Shown here: positions 42,424 to 51,000 of the stretch, piece by piece
How the letters are laid out: each line of letters starts with the position of its first letter
How positions within the stretch are numbered: the first letter of the stretch is position 1
Source of the DNA: Brachybacterium sp. UMB0905
GTDB taxonomy: Bacteria; Actinomycetota; Actinomycetes; Actinomycetales; Dermabacteraceae
DNA: 64,000 bases
Direction of reading: 5' to 3'
Assembly: GCF_002871795.1 (NCBI RefSeq)
Contig: NZ_PNHL01000002.1
Location: forward strand, 37,892 to 101,891
Position numbers and translations under genes: made by a program
The notes under the pieces: model-generated
Databases searched by the model: none
Told to the model about the DNA's origin: nothing
What the model saw: only the letters and a program-made list of their open reading frames with translations

Positions 42424-45400
42424 GTGCACGAACGCCACGTCACCGCGATCGTCCTGCTGGACGGGACGAGCACGCACGCATCCGCCACCGCACTTCTCGA
42501 CGCCCTCGCGGCGCAGACTCAGCTGCCGCAGCGGATCGCCATGGTGGTCCCCGAGCCGCAGCGCGAACAGCTGAGCGGTCTTCTCGACGATGCTGCAGAT
42601 CGCGGTCTGCTCGACTCCCTGATCCCCATCTCCTCTGCCGTGAGCCGCTCCGGTGCGGTGCGTGAGGTCCTCGCCAGCCTGCGCTCCGAGGCGGACGCAG
42701 CGCCCTCCGGCAGTGTTGCGGCTGCCGAGCCTGCGGTCGCCGCGGCCCAGGGCTCCCGGGGCGGTCGCCGCGCCCGCGATGTGAACATCGATCAGGTGGA
42801 GCGCGCCCGCACCCAGCAGGCCGAAGATCTCGCCCGCGTGCCCGAGCGGCTGCGCGAGAACCGGCCGCGCACCGGACGGCGGGCCGCCACCACGAGTGAT
42901 GAGACCTGGCTGTGGTTCCTCCAGGACGGTTCCCCGCCGGAGCCCGATGCCCTCGAGCAGCAGCTGCGGATCGTCGCCGTCTCCCCGAACACCGCTGTCG
43001 TCGGCGCCAAGCGGGTGCGTCCGCTGTCCGAGGAGGAGCCCGCCGGGAGCACCGGTCGCACCGAGGCTGCGCGGGCCCTGGTCGACGTCGGACTGACGCT
43101 GACGCGATCGGGCGGCATCGTCACCGGCATCGACCCCGGGGAGATCGACCAGGGCCAGTCCGACTGGCGCCAGGATGTCCTCGCCGTGCCGCTGCCGGGC
43201 ATGCTCGTGCGCGAGAACACCCTGCGGGACGTCGGCCCCCTTGACCCGGACCTGCCCCCGCCGTGGGCGGAGATCGACCTATGCCGGCGCATCTGGCGTT
43301 CCGGGGAGCGCGTGGCGGTGCAGTCCGCCGCTCGCGTCCAGCACCGGATGCCGACCAGGCCACGTCTGGAGCGCCTGCGCGAGCAGCGCATGGGGCAGAT
43401 CCTGCTGCTGCTCAAGCATCGGCCCCCGCTGTACTCCCTGCTAACCCTGCTTCTGCTGCCGCTGCTGACGCTCGTGCGCATCGGTGGCGCCCTCGCCGCG
43501 GTCGCCCCCCGGCTCGCGCTCATGGAGCTCAGCGCCTGGGGGGCGGCGATGTCCCGTGCTGGGCGGGTGATGCGCCGCGGCCGCCAGGACGCCCGACGTG
43601 CCCGCGTGCCGCAGGCACGCCTGGCGCCGCTGTATCTGCCCCGCGGTGAGGACATGCGCCGCTGGGCGGAGGAGACCTGGACCGGACTGGTCGCCGATGA
43701 TGACCGACAGCGCCGCATCCGCCGCACTACGTGGGGGATCGCGGGCACCCGCCATGGGATCGACGATGCTGACTACGGCCGTCACATCGCGTGGACGGCG
43801 GTCGTGGCCCTCAGCGCGACAGCGCTCGCCATGGTGGCGCTGCGCGGACTGTTCGGCCGCGGAGAGCTCACCGGACCAGCCCTGCGCCGCATCCCCGAGA
43901 CCTGGGGCACCCGCTGGGAGGCGGCCTGGGCCAGCTGGATCCCCGGCGGTCTGGGGGAGCGCGGACCGGCCGATGCCCTGGTGCGACTGCTCGGCCACCT
44001 GCCGCTAACCGGCTCCCTCACCCTCGAAGCACTCGTGTTCACGGCGATCCCGCTCAGCGCGCTGCTGGCCTGGTGGGCGGCCGGAGCGATCACCCGCGCG
44101 GTCGGGGCACGTCTGGTCCTGGCCGTGGCCTGGGCGCTCGCCCCGCCGCTGCTGTCCGCCCTGATGCTCGGCGCCTGGCCGCTGCTGCTGGTGCACCTGC
44201 TGCTGCCGCTGCTGGCCCTCGCGGTGGGTCGGGCCGTGGGACTGCCGCATAAGGTCTCCCAGGCCAGCGTGTCCGCCGCCGCAGCGGGGGGCCTGGTGCT
44301 GCTGGTGATCGGCGCGGTCCAGCCGGTGCTCGTGCTCATCGTCGCGCTCGCCCTGGGGCTCGTCGCGATCGCGGTGCCCGGTCGTCGTCGCCGCCTGCTG
44401 TGGGTGCTACTGCCCTCCCTCGCTCTGCACGCGCCGTATGTGCCGCTGTGGGTGGGGCATCCCGAATTGTTGCTGGCTGTCGCCGGGGTGCCGCCTTCCG
44501 CGGCCACCCCCACCCTGCTGGACCTGCTGGCGCTGTGGCCGGTGCCCTCCCCGCTGCCGGGTGCGCTCGCGGGCCCCGTCGGCCCTACCGCTTCGCTGGT
44601 CCTCGCGCTGGTGCCGCTGGCGCCCGTGGCCCTCGCTGCTCTCGGCGCCCCGCTGCTGGCCGGTGCCGCCGGGCGCATGGGTCGCTTCAGCCTGCTCGCG
44701 GCCGCGATGGTGGTTCTCGCCGTGCTGCTGGCCCAGCGCACACCGGTGGCGGTCGGGGACGGACAGCTGGTCACCGCGCCGCTGCACGGCCTGCTGAGCG
44801 TTCTGCTGCTCGCGCTTGCCCTCGGGGCCGGAGCGACGTTCGATGCCCTCGCCCGCCGGGAGCAGAGCGATTCTCGCAGCCGCCGGATCACCACGAGTGC
44901 GCTCGGCGCGATGGTCGCCGCGGTGTGCGTGGTGAGCGTGGCCGGGTGGACGATGCTGCTGCCCGCGCAGCTGCAGATCCAGCGCAGCGAGCAGGGGGAG
45001 GTTCCGGCCGCCGCCGCGGATCAGGGGCGTTCCGATGCCCGCAGCCGCGTGCTCGTGCTGGACCAGCGCCCGGACGGCAGCGTCGAGGCGGATCTTGTGG
45101 TCCATGGCGGGGACAGCGTCATCCAGCACGCCACGGTCGCGGATCTGCGGACGGCGAATGCTGCGCGCGCCGGGCAGGGCGTCGATGACGATGCCGCCTC
45201 AGCAGCGCTGCGCGAGGCGGTCGGAGCGATGCTCGCCGGTGGAGGCTCCGCTGTGCCCGATGCCGAGGAGCAGCCCGTCGCCGAGCATCTGGCGATCTCC
45301 TACGTGATCGTCCCCGGCGATCCCCAGGAGCAGGCTGAGCTCTCGCGCACGCTCGATGCATCCCCGCTGCTGGAGAAGGTGACCGACGGCGCCCGGGGCG

Positions 45401-45783
45401 GGATGTGGCGCCTGATCGGCGCACAGCCCCGCGCCGAGGTCATCGGCCCGGACGAGGAGTCGATCGCGCTGGCGAGCGGCGTGGTGGATGCTCGCGGGGA
45501 CGTTCCCGCTGTGGACGTCGAGCGCACCGTGCTGCTGTCCGAGCGGTTCGATGGGCAGTGGCGGGCGAGCGTGGACGGGCGTGAGCTCGCGCCGCTCGAG
45601 GTGGACGGCTGGGCTCAGGGCTTCACGCTGCCTGCCGGGGTGGGTGGTGAGGTCGTGATCCAGCGCGAACAGCCCGCGCTGCTGGCATGGCAGATCCTGC
45701 TGTACAGCGTGACAGCTCTGACCGCGCTGATCGCCATCCCCTGGCGCGTCCGCCCCCGCACCGTGGAGGAGATGTATGGCTGA
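42424..45783 (+). CDS. Large GT2-membrane protein
   Basis: About 1119 residues. An N-terminal GT2-like domain (1-310) is followed by about 12 membrane helices (about 330-830), and an outer C-terminal region (about 840-1090) with one last helix near 1095. It belongs to a large actinobacterial family found between whiB and a DUF5719 gene, as here. The GT2 domain is divergent: the usual acidic metal motif is replaced by WFLQDGSPPEPDAL, and a low-complexity 70-residue insertion (about 95-165) splits it. Start is GTG 42424 or TTG 42421, with no clear ribosome binding site. It overlaps the DUF5719 gene by 8 bases. Confidence 0.85.
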   Translation: MHERHVTAIVLLDGTSTHASATALLDALAAQTQLPQRIAMVVPEPQREQLSGLLDDAADRGLLDSLIPISSAVSRSGAVREVLASLRSEADAAPSGSVAAAEPAVAAAQGSRGGRRARDVNIDQVERARTQQAEDLARVPERLRENRPRTGRRAATTSDETWLWFLQDGSPPEPDALEQQLRIVAVSPNTAVVGAKRVRPLSEEEPAGSTGRTEAARALVDVGLTLTRSGGIVTGIDPGEIDQGQSDWRQDVLAVPLPGMLVRENTLRDVGPLDPDLPPPWAEIDLCRRIWRSGERVAVQSAARVQHRMPTRPRLERLREQRMGQILLLLKHRPPLYSLLTLLLLPLLTLVRIGGALAAVAPRLALMELSAWGAAMSRAGRVMRRGRQDARRARVPQARLAPLYLPRGEDMRRWAEETWTGLVADDDRQRRIRRTTWGIAGTRHGIDDADYGRHIAWTAVVALSATALAMVALRGLFGRGELTGPALRRIPETWGTRWEAAWASWIPGGLGERGPADALVRLLGHLPLTGSLTLEALVFTAIPLSALLAWWAAGAITRAVGARLVLAVAWALAPPLLSALMLGAWPLLLVHLLLPLLALAVGRAVGLPHKVSQASVSAAAAGGLVLLVIGAVQPVLVLIVALALGLVAIAVPGRRRRLLWVLLPSLALHAPYVPLWVGHPELLLAVAGVPPSAATPTLLDLLALWPVPSPLPGALAGPVGPTASLVLALVPLAPVALAALGAPLLAGAAGRMGRFSLLAAAMVVLAVLLAQRTPVAVGDGQLVTAPLHGLLSVLLLALALGAGATFDALARREQSDSRSRRITTSALGAMVAAVCVVSVAGWTMLLPAQLQIQRSEQGEVPAAAADQGRSDARSRVLVLDQRPDGSVEADLVVHGGDSVIQHATVADLRTANAARAGQGVDDDAASAALREAVGAMLAGGGSAVPDAEEQPVAEHLAISYVIVPGDPQEQAELSRTLDASPLLEKVTDGARGGMWRLIGAQPRAEVIGPDEESIALASGVVDARGDVPAVDVERTVLLSERFDGQWRASVDGRELAPLEVDGWAQGFTLPAGVGGEVVIQREQPALLAWQILLYSVTALTALIAIPWRVRPRTVEEMYG

Positions 45784-47380
45784 TCGTTCCCGCCCCGGCG
45801 CCGCGCCGCACGGCGTGCTGCGTCCCGCGCTCGCGGTCGCGAGTCTGGTTCCGCTGGCTGTCGCGGGCACCGCTCTGGCGCTCAGCGAGCCGCATGAGCC
45901 GGTCCCGGTCCAGCATCAGGAGGTCACCGCGCAGGAAGGCGCCCGAACCGCCGTGTGCCCCGGGGCACTGCAGCTGCCGGAGGACCTCGCCGAGCGCACC
46001 TCCGATGACGACCTCGGCCTGGTGCCCCCTGCTGAGGCTGTGGCCGTGCGCACGATCTCCCTCGAACCGGCATCCTCGCTGCTGTTCGGCAGTGTGAACC
46101 CCTCGACCACGCTGCAGGAGGACGACGGGTCCGTTCGCCACCCCACGATCTGGACCCTCGACGCCGACGGGGAGGTGCTGGGCGATGATGCGGAAGCCAC
46201 CGACCTGGGGCTTGCCGCGCAGCGACAGGAGAAGGTGACGGGTCCCTCGCGGGTGGTCACCGCTGCGTCGCAGGGCGGCCGCCCCGTCGCCGACTCCGTG
46301 CAATCCGTGATCACCCCCTCCGGGGATTACCGCTCGCTGGTGGTGACGCGCTGCAGCGAAGCGACCACGTCGGCCGGATTCCTGGGGGTCTCCACCCAGC
46401 GGGGTGACAGCTCCGAGCTGGTGCTGCGCAATGACACCGACCGGCCCGCGACCGCCTCCGTGCAGCTGTGGACCGCCGAGGGCCCGGCGAAGATGGAGGG
46501 CCGCAGCCAGGTGGTGGTCCCCGCCCACAGCCAGGAGCGTGTGCTGCTGGGGTCCGTGGTGGCCGATGAACCGGCGCTCGGCGTGCGCGTCGACGTCGTC
46601 GGTTCACCGCTGGCGATGAGCGTGCAGGCCACCGAGCGCGACGGCCTCACCCCGGGCGGTGCCGAGATTCTCACGCCCCTGCCCGATCCCGCCAGCGACC
46701 TCGTGATCCCGGGCGTGGATGTGGCCGAAGCTGAGCCGACCGTGGTGATCGCGAACCCCAGCGGTGAGGCCACCACCGCCACCATTACGGTACTGGGCCC
46801 CGATGGCCCGATCGAGGACGCCACCGTCGAGGATCTTCCCCTCGCCCCCGGCAGCGTCATCACCCGCCCCCTGCCCGACCTGGATGAGGGCACTTACGCC
46901 GTGGCCATCAGCGCTGCGGACCCGGTGCAAGCAGTCGCCCGCGCCGAGCGCACCGGGAAGGATCTGCCCGGCGACACCCTCGGCAAGCCCGTGGACTTCA
47001 CCCTCACCTCTCCTGCCCCCGCGCTGGTCAGCCACGGCATCACCGCCCTGCCCGCGACAACGGGCCCCGGGGCGCTGTCGCTTGCGGCCACGGAGGAGGC
47101 AGTCGCGACGGTGATCCCGCTCGGGGCCGATGGCGGCGCCGGGAAACCGATCGAGGTGGAGCTCGACGCCGGGCGCACCGCCACTCTGCCCGCCGCGCGC
47201 CTGGGCGTCGACGGCAAGCCCGCGGCCGGGATCAGCGTGGTCCCCGATGTGCCGGGCGCGGTGCATGCGAGCTGGGTCCAGCGCGCGGAGGACTCCGACG
47301 ACGGTGTGCTGCTGTCCACGCTGCCGGTGGTGCCGGCGCGCGGTGGTACCGATGCCGTCACCGTGCGGCTGTCCGAGTGA
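45776..47380 (+). CDS. DUF5719 family secreted/anchored protein
   Basis: A 534-residue protein with one N-terminal hydrophobic segment (VLRPALAVASLVPLAVAGTALAL, about 14-36) and an extracytoplasmic beta-rich remainder (repeated Ig-like stretches, such as SSELVLRNDTDRPATASVQLW and EPTVVIANPSGEATTATITV). It is consistently paired with the large GT2-membrane protein in Actinomycetota, and the 8-base overlap here implies a joint complex at the outer membrane face. No enzymatic motif is visible. Confidence 0.82.
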   Translation: MADRSRPGAAPHGVLRPALAVASLVPLAVAGTALALSEPHEPVPVQHQEVTAQEGARTAVCPGALQLPEDLAERTSDDDLGLVPPAEAVAVRTISLEPASSLLFGSVNPSTTLQEDDGSVRHPTIWTLDADGEVLGDDAEATDLGLAAQRQEKVTGPSRVVTAASQGGRPVADSVQSVITPSGDYRSLVVTRCSEATTSAGFLGVSTQRGDSSELVLRNDTDRPATASVQLWTAEGPAKMEGRSQVVVPAHSQERVLLGSVVADEPALGVRVDVVGSPLAMSVQATERDGLTPGGAEILTPLPDPASDLVIPGVDVAEAEPTVVIANPSGEATTATITVLGPDGPIEDATVEDLPLAPGSVITRPLPDLDEGTYAVAISAADPVQAVARAERTGKDLPGDTLGKPVDFTLTSPAPALVSHGITALPATTGPGALSLAATEEAVATVIPLGADGGAGKPIEVELDAGRTATLPAARLGVDGKPAAGISVVPDVPGAVHASWVQRAEDSDDGVLLSTLPVVPARGGTDAVTVRLSE

Positions 47381-47397
47381 GAACCGTGCACCGACCG

Positions 47398-47443
47398 GAG
47401 TGAGCACTGCGCCGCGGACCCTCGGCGGCACGCGAGCTCACTC
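47398..47443. terminator. Nested hairpin between convergent genes
   Basis: GAGTGAGC (47398-47405) pairs with GCTCACTC (47436-47443), and inside it GCCGC (47411-47415) pairs with GCGGC (47425-47429). The outer stem overlaps the stop codon of the leftward gene. Likely terminates both DUF5719 and metallopeptidase transcripts. Confidence 0.5.
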
Positions 47444-47893
47444 GCCCCAGGCGCTAGGATCCACGTCCTCGGGCCGCAGCCCCAGGAGGGATGCGATCTG
47501 CTCGGAGAGCACCTGACGCACGAGCGTTTCGAGCTCCTCCTCACTGCTGCAGCGGGTCTGCACCGGCCGCCGATGGATGATCACTCGCGGGGGGTGCTCG
47601 CGCGTGGGCGGCACCGCCCGGCCCAGCACGACGGTGCGCTCTTCCCACGGCGCCGGATCCGCTGGCGGCACCTCCTCGACGAGGATCCGCAGATGCTCCA
47701 GCCGACGCGGGAAGCGCCCGGTGAGCTCTGCCCCGATATCGGCGACGAGGTCGTCGAAGCGTTCGCGGCGGGTGCGGAACCCGGGCAGATGCGGGGGGAT
47801 CAGATCGAAGCGTCGGCCCCGGCCATGGCGGTCACGCCGTCGCACCGACCGGGTGGAGGCGGCGGAATCCTGCGGGCGGGGCGCGAGGTTCAT
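47438..47893 (-). CDS. Metallopeptidase-family protein with a degenerate active site
   Basis: A 151-residue protein of the small actinobacterial zincin-like family (position and features like Rv3259). FDDLVADIGAELTGRFPRRLEHLRILVEEVP and RVIIHRRPVQTRCSSEEEL match. The expected H-E-x-x-H zinc helix before L-G is here VRQVLSEQIASLLG: neither His remains, so zinc binding and proteolysis are unlikely. ATG 47893 is chosen because TAGAGT lies 7 bases upstream and 53 upstream residues would be non-homologous. Divergent from the DUF3499 gene by 79 bases. Confidence 0.8.
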   Translation of the reverse strand: MNLAPRPQDSAASTRSVRRRDRHGRGRRFDLIPPHLPGFRTRRERFDDLVADIGAELTGRFPRRLEHLRILVEEVPPADPAPWEERTVVLGRAVPPTREHPPRVIIHRRPVQTRCSSEEELETLVRQVLSEQIASLLGLRPEDVDPSAWGE

Positions 47894-47900
47894 GCCCGGC

Positions 47901-47906
47901 ACTCTA
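47901..47906 (-). promoter_or_regulatory. -10 TAGAGT of the leaderless metallopeptidase-family gene
   Basis: On the minus strand TAGAGT ends 7 bases before ATG 47893. No Shine-Dalgarno sequence is present. Confidence 0.6.
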
Positions 47907-47959
47907 GCCCCCGTGCCCGAGGAGGGCGTGCCCTGCCTGATCCGTGCCTGCGGCCTGCG

Positions 47960-47965
47960 TACACT
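47960..47965 (+). promoter_or_regulatory. -10 TACACT of the leaderless DUF3499-manB operon
   Basis: TACACT ends 7 bases before GTG 47973 and is identical to the purK hexamer. It is back-to-back with the leftward promoter 54 bases away. Confidence 0.6.
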
Positions 47966-47972
47966 GCTGGAC

Positions 47973-48314
47973 GTGCCTGCTCGTGAATGTTCCCGGACCG
48001 CCTGCTCCCATCCCGCGGTGAGCACCCTGACCTTCGTGTACCAGGACTCCACGGCCGTGCTGGGACCGCTGTCCCGGGTCAGCGAGCCGGGCGCCTACGA
48101 CCTGTGCCGTGAGCACGCCGAACGCCTCACCCCACCGCGCGGCTGGGATCTGCTGCGGGTTCCGGGGGAGGGGAGAGGCGATGACCTCGTGGCGCTGTCC
48201 GACGCCGTCCATCGGCCCGCCGCTGAGGCACCGCCGAGCTCCGCCGCCGCGCGGCCCACTGTGAGCTCCAGGGGCGGGCGTCACCTCCAGGTGGTCAGGA
48301 GCCCTCATGAGTGA
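47973..48314 (+). CDS. DUF3499 family protein
   Basis: A 113-residue protein. The start ARECSRTACSHPAVSTLTFV, DSTAVLGPLSRVSEPGAYDLC and HAERLTPPRGWDLLRV are the full signature of DUF3499 (Rv3258c). Three cysteines and His residues suggest a metal site of the zinc-ribbon kind. GTG 47973 puts the family start directly after a TACACT -10. It overlaps manB by 8 bases, and the same gene order occurs in mycobacteria, so a function linked to mannose activation or division is possible but unknown. Confidence 0.88.
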   Translation: MPARECSRTACSHPAVSTLTFVYQDSTAVLGPLSRVSEPGAYDLCREHAERLTPPRGWDLLRVPGEGRGDDLVALSDAVHRPAAEAPPSSAAARPTVSSRGGRHLQVVRSPHE

Positions 48315-50022
48315 ACGCACCAGCGCGGACCTGTCCGCGATCGTCAAGACCTCCGATATTCGGGGCGAGGCGGGAGTGACGCTCACCGTGGAGGTGGCGC
48401 GTGCTCTTGGGGCCGCCTTTGCAGACCTGCTGGATGCCCCCGAGATTGTGGTTGCCCATGACATGCGTGTGAGCTCCCCGCAGCTCGCGGACGCGGTGAT
48501 CGACGGGGCGGTGCGGCGCGGCGCCGTGGTGGCCGATGCGGGACTGGCCTCGACCGACCAGCTGTACTGCGCCTCCGGCCTGCACCAGGCCGCCGGGGTG
48601 ATGATCACCGCGAGCCACAATCCCGCCGCGGACAACGGGATGAAGTTCTGCCGCGCCGGTGCCCGGCCGATCGGCCGCGATGACGGCCTGGCCGAGATCC
48701 GCCGCCGCGCCGAGGAGCATCTGGCCGCGGGGGAGATCCCTGCGCGCGGGCAGGGCCGCGCCGAGCAGATCGAGACCCTCGCCGATTACACCGCGATGCT
48801 GCACCGCCTGGCCCCGCTGCCGCCCGGCCGGGATCTGCACGTGATCGTCGATGCCGGCAATGCGATGGCGGGCCTGACCGCCCCGGCTGTGCTCGGGGAC
48901 CTGCTCGGGATCACGCTGGAGATCCTGCACGGTGAGCTCGACGGCAGCTTCCCGCACCACGCCCCGGACCCGATGCGCCCGGAGAACCTCGCCGATCTGC
49001 AGCAGGCCGTGACCGCCCGGCAGGCGGATCTGGGGCTCGCCTTCGACGGCGACGCCGACCGCTGCGTGGTCCTCGATGAGACCGGCGCCGCGGTGCCGCC
49101 ATCGGCCGTGACCGCCCTGATCGCGCAGCGGGAGATCGCCCGCGCCCGCGCCGCGGGGGAGGAGCAGCCGACGGTGCTGGCGAACCTCGTCTCCTCCCGG
49201 CATGTCGCGGAGGCGATCACCGCCGCGGGCGGGCGTCACGTGAGCACCCCCGTCGGCCATTCCCTCATCAAGGCCCTCATGGCGCAGCATGACGCCGTGT
49301 TCGGCGGTGAGCACTCCGCCCACTACTACTTCCGCGACTTCTTCCGTGCGGACTCCGGGATGCTCGCCGCGTTGCATGTCATCGCGGCGCTGCGCGAGAG
49401 CGACGGCCCTGCCTCCCAGCTCGTGGCGCGCCACAGCCCCTATGCGATCAGCGGCGAGATCAACTCTCGCCACCCCGCCCCGGCCGCGGCCCGCGCACGG
49501 GTGCGCGCGTGGGCGGAGGGCCTGCCGGGAGCAGCGGTCCAGGAGCGCGACGGTCTGATCATCACCCACTGGGACGAGGCCGCGCCCCCTGCCGAGCAGT
49601 GGTGGCTCACCCTGCGCTCCTCCACCACCGAACCGCTGCTGCGGCTGAACGTCGAAGCCCGGGAGGCAGCCACGATGGAGCAGATCCGCGACACGGTGCA
49701 GAGCCTCATCGCTCAGCCGGGGTCGGAGGGGGATACAGAGCCGGAGCCGCGGGGGGAGCGAGAGCAGGCGACGGAGCACGAGCAGCCGGTGGGTGTCCTT
49801 TCGCAGACCGCTGAGGCAGCCACCGACGTGGAGCTGCCCGCCGGAGCGAGTGGGGCCGATGTACCGCGCTGGGTGCGCACCGCCCTGCGCTGCCCGGACT
49901 GCGGTGGACATCTGCGTGATGTGCCCGCCGCCCTGCAATGCGCGCACTGTCGGCGCGTGCACCCCGTCGAGGACGGTATCCCCGTGCTCATCGCCGGCCG
50001 CACGTCCGCGCCCGGGCAGTGA
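48307..50022 (+). CDS. manB: Phosphomannomutase/phosphoglucomutase fused to a Trm112-like zinc ribbon
   Basis: A 571-residue protein. Residues 1-460 are an alpha-D-phosphohexomutase: catalytic S103 in MMITASHNPAADNGMKF, metal loop LAFDGDADRC, sugar loop FGGEHSAHYYFRDFFR and phosphate-binding RSSTTEPLLRLNVE. It makes mannose-1-phosphate for GDP-mannose. After an acidic linker (about 470-515), residues 520-571 form a Trm112-like ribbon with C529, C532, C545 and C548 (CPDCGG, CAHCRR) and EDGIPVLIAG. Trm112-like proteins are usually separate small genes. No stop or frameshift divides the two here. Confidence 0.93.
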   Translation: MSERTSADLSAIVKTSDIRGEAGVTLTVEVARALGAAFADLLDAPEIVVAHDMRVSSPQLADAVIDGAVRRGAVVADAGLASTDQLYCASGLHQAAGVMITASHNPAADNGMKFCRAGARPIGRDDGLAEIRRRAEEHLAAGEIPARGQGRAEQIETLADYTAMLHRLAPLPPGRDLHVIVDAGNAMAGLTAPAVLGDLLGITLEILHGELDGSFPHHAPDPMRPENLADLQQAVTARQADLGLAFDGDADRCVVLDETGAAVPPSAVTALIAQREIARARAAGEEQPTVLANLVSSRHVAEAITAAGGRHVSTPVGHSLIKALMAQHDAVFGGEHSAHYYFRDFFRADSGMLAALHVIAALRESDGPASQLVARHSPYAISGEINSRHPAPAAARARVRAWAEGLPGAAVQERDGLIITHWDEAAPPAEQWWLTLRSSTTEPLLRLNVEAREAATMEQIRDTVQSLIAQPGSEGDTEPEPRGEREQATEHEQPVGVLSQTAEAATDVELPAGASGADVPRWVRTALRCPDCGGHLRDVPAALQCAHCRRVHPVEDGIPVLIAGRTSAPGQ

Positions 50023-50037
50023 GACACCGCGAGGATC

Positions 50038-50883
50038 TCAGCGGGCGAAGGGCACGGCGCGCACTTCGGCGCTGAGCTCGTCTTGGCGGGCACGGGCCCG
50101 CTGCAGCCGAGCCTCATCGCGGCGCGAGCGTTCGGACAGCACCGCCCGCAGGAACGTTTCGGGATCGGTGCCGGGCGGGGGAGCGGGCGCCACATGCGGC
50201 AGCGTCCGCTGCAGCAGCTCCCGCGACAGCTGATGGCGCGACGCCGGGTTCATCTGCTCCGCACGCGGCAGGAATCCGCGGATGTCCTGCAGCAGCGTCA
50301 GCGGCAGGCGCCCCACATCGGCGCCGGTGGCCCAGGTGTGCAGCTGCTCTGGCATCTCGGGACGCTGCGGCACCAGGTCGCGCATCCGTTCCTGGATCAC
50401 CATCGTCCCGGCCAGCAGGTCCCCCACCCGCCGGGAGCGGCGGTCCAGCAGCGAACAGGTCACGGCGAGCGCACCGCTGGTGGACCAGATTTCGAACATC
50501 GCCATCACGGCGCGCAGCAGGCTCTGCCGCGCATGCACCGGGCCGCCGTCATCGCGCACCACGCGCGTCCCCATCACCAGGCGACCCACGGAGCGGCCGC
50601 GCAGCAGCAGCTCGCTGAGCAACGGATACCCGACGAACACGAGGACGGAGATCAGCACCAGCGCGGCCGCGATATAGCCCTGGTCGATCTCGAGCCGAGA
50701 CGCCACCCAGACCAGCCCGATCACCGCCCCGAAGAACAGCAGCAGCTGGAGCACGCCATCGATGATCGCGGAGATCATCCGGACGGGGAACGGTGCCGGG
50801 CGCAGGTCCAGCAGAACCGCATCGCCCGTGATCAGCCCTTCGCGCGGCGGCGCGGCGGCGTCGGTGGCTCCCATCGTGGTCAT
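50038..50883 (-). CDS. RDD family membrane protein
   Basis: A 281-residue protein with RDD features: PFPVRMISAIIDGVLQLLLFF (Arg and Asp of the family name, residues about 32-52), a second helix pair, and RSVGRLVMGTRVVRDDGG. The C-terminal 110 residues are soluble and coiled-coil-like (RRDEARLQRARARQDELS). The RDD-SpoIIM divergent pair beside DUF58/MoxR genes is common in Actinomycetota and is thought to work at the envelope. Convergent with manB (15-base gap). Confidence 0.88.
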   Translation of the reverse strand: MTTMGATDAAAPPREGLITGDAVLLDLRPAPFPVRMISAIIDGVLQLLLFFGAVIGLVWVASRLEIDQGYIAAALVLISVLVFVGYPLLSELLLRGRSVGRLVMGTRVVRDDGGPVHARQSLLRAVMAMFEIWSTSGALAVTCSLLDRRSRRVGDLLAGTMVIQERMRDLVPQRPEMPEQLHTWATGADVGRLPLTLLQDIRGFLPRAEQMNPASRHQLSRELLQRTLPHVAPAPPPGTDPETFLRAVLSERSRRDEARLQRARARQDELSAEVRAVPFAR

Positions 50884-50889
50884 GGCCCC

Positions 50890-50895
50890 ATCCTG
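50890..50895 (-). promoter_or_regulatory. -10-like CAGGAT of the RDD gene
   Basis: On the minus strand CAGGAT ends 6 bases before ATG 50883. The first base differs from TANNNT. No ribosome binding site, so probably leaderless. Confidence 0.4.
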
Positions 50896-50921
50896 TCAGG
50901 CACAGCGCGCGCAGGGCACTT

Positions 50922-50964
50922 CCGACGGTCGGCTTCAGGCGGCCTGGCCTCCGACTTTCGTCGG
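50922..50964. promoter_or_regulatory. Two inverted repeats with CCGAC/GTCGG half-sites
   Basis: CCGACGGTCGG (50922-50932) and CCGAC-N4-GTCGG (50951-50964) lie in the 117-base divergent spacer between the RDD and SpoIIM genes. Each sits just upstream of the expected -35 position of one of the two promoters, both of which lack a good -35. Candidate regulator sites. Confidence 0.45.
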
Positions 50965-50988
50965 CCGTGGGGAAGGACGGGCGACTCC

Positions 50989-50994
50989 TAGTCT
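50989..50994 (+). promoter_or_regulatory. -10 TAGTCT of the leaderless SpoIIM gene
   Basis: TAGTCT ends 6 bases before GTG 51001 with only GGGGGC between them. Leaderless transcription is predicted. Confidence 0.55.
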
Positions 50995-51000
50995 GGGGGC

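Noticed and set aside
41949..42488. 180-residue N-terminal extension of CofE through whiB on the opposite strand
   Set aside because: Ser/Arg-rich antisense of whiB; the CofE family start and GGGAGA ribosome site put the start at 41948.
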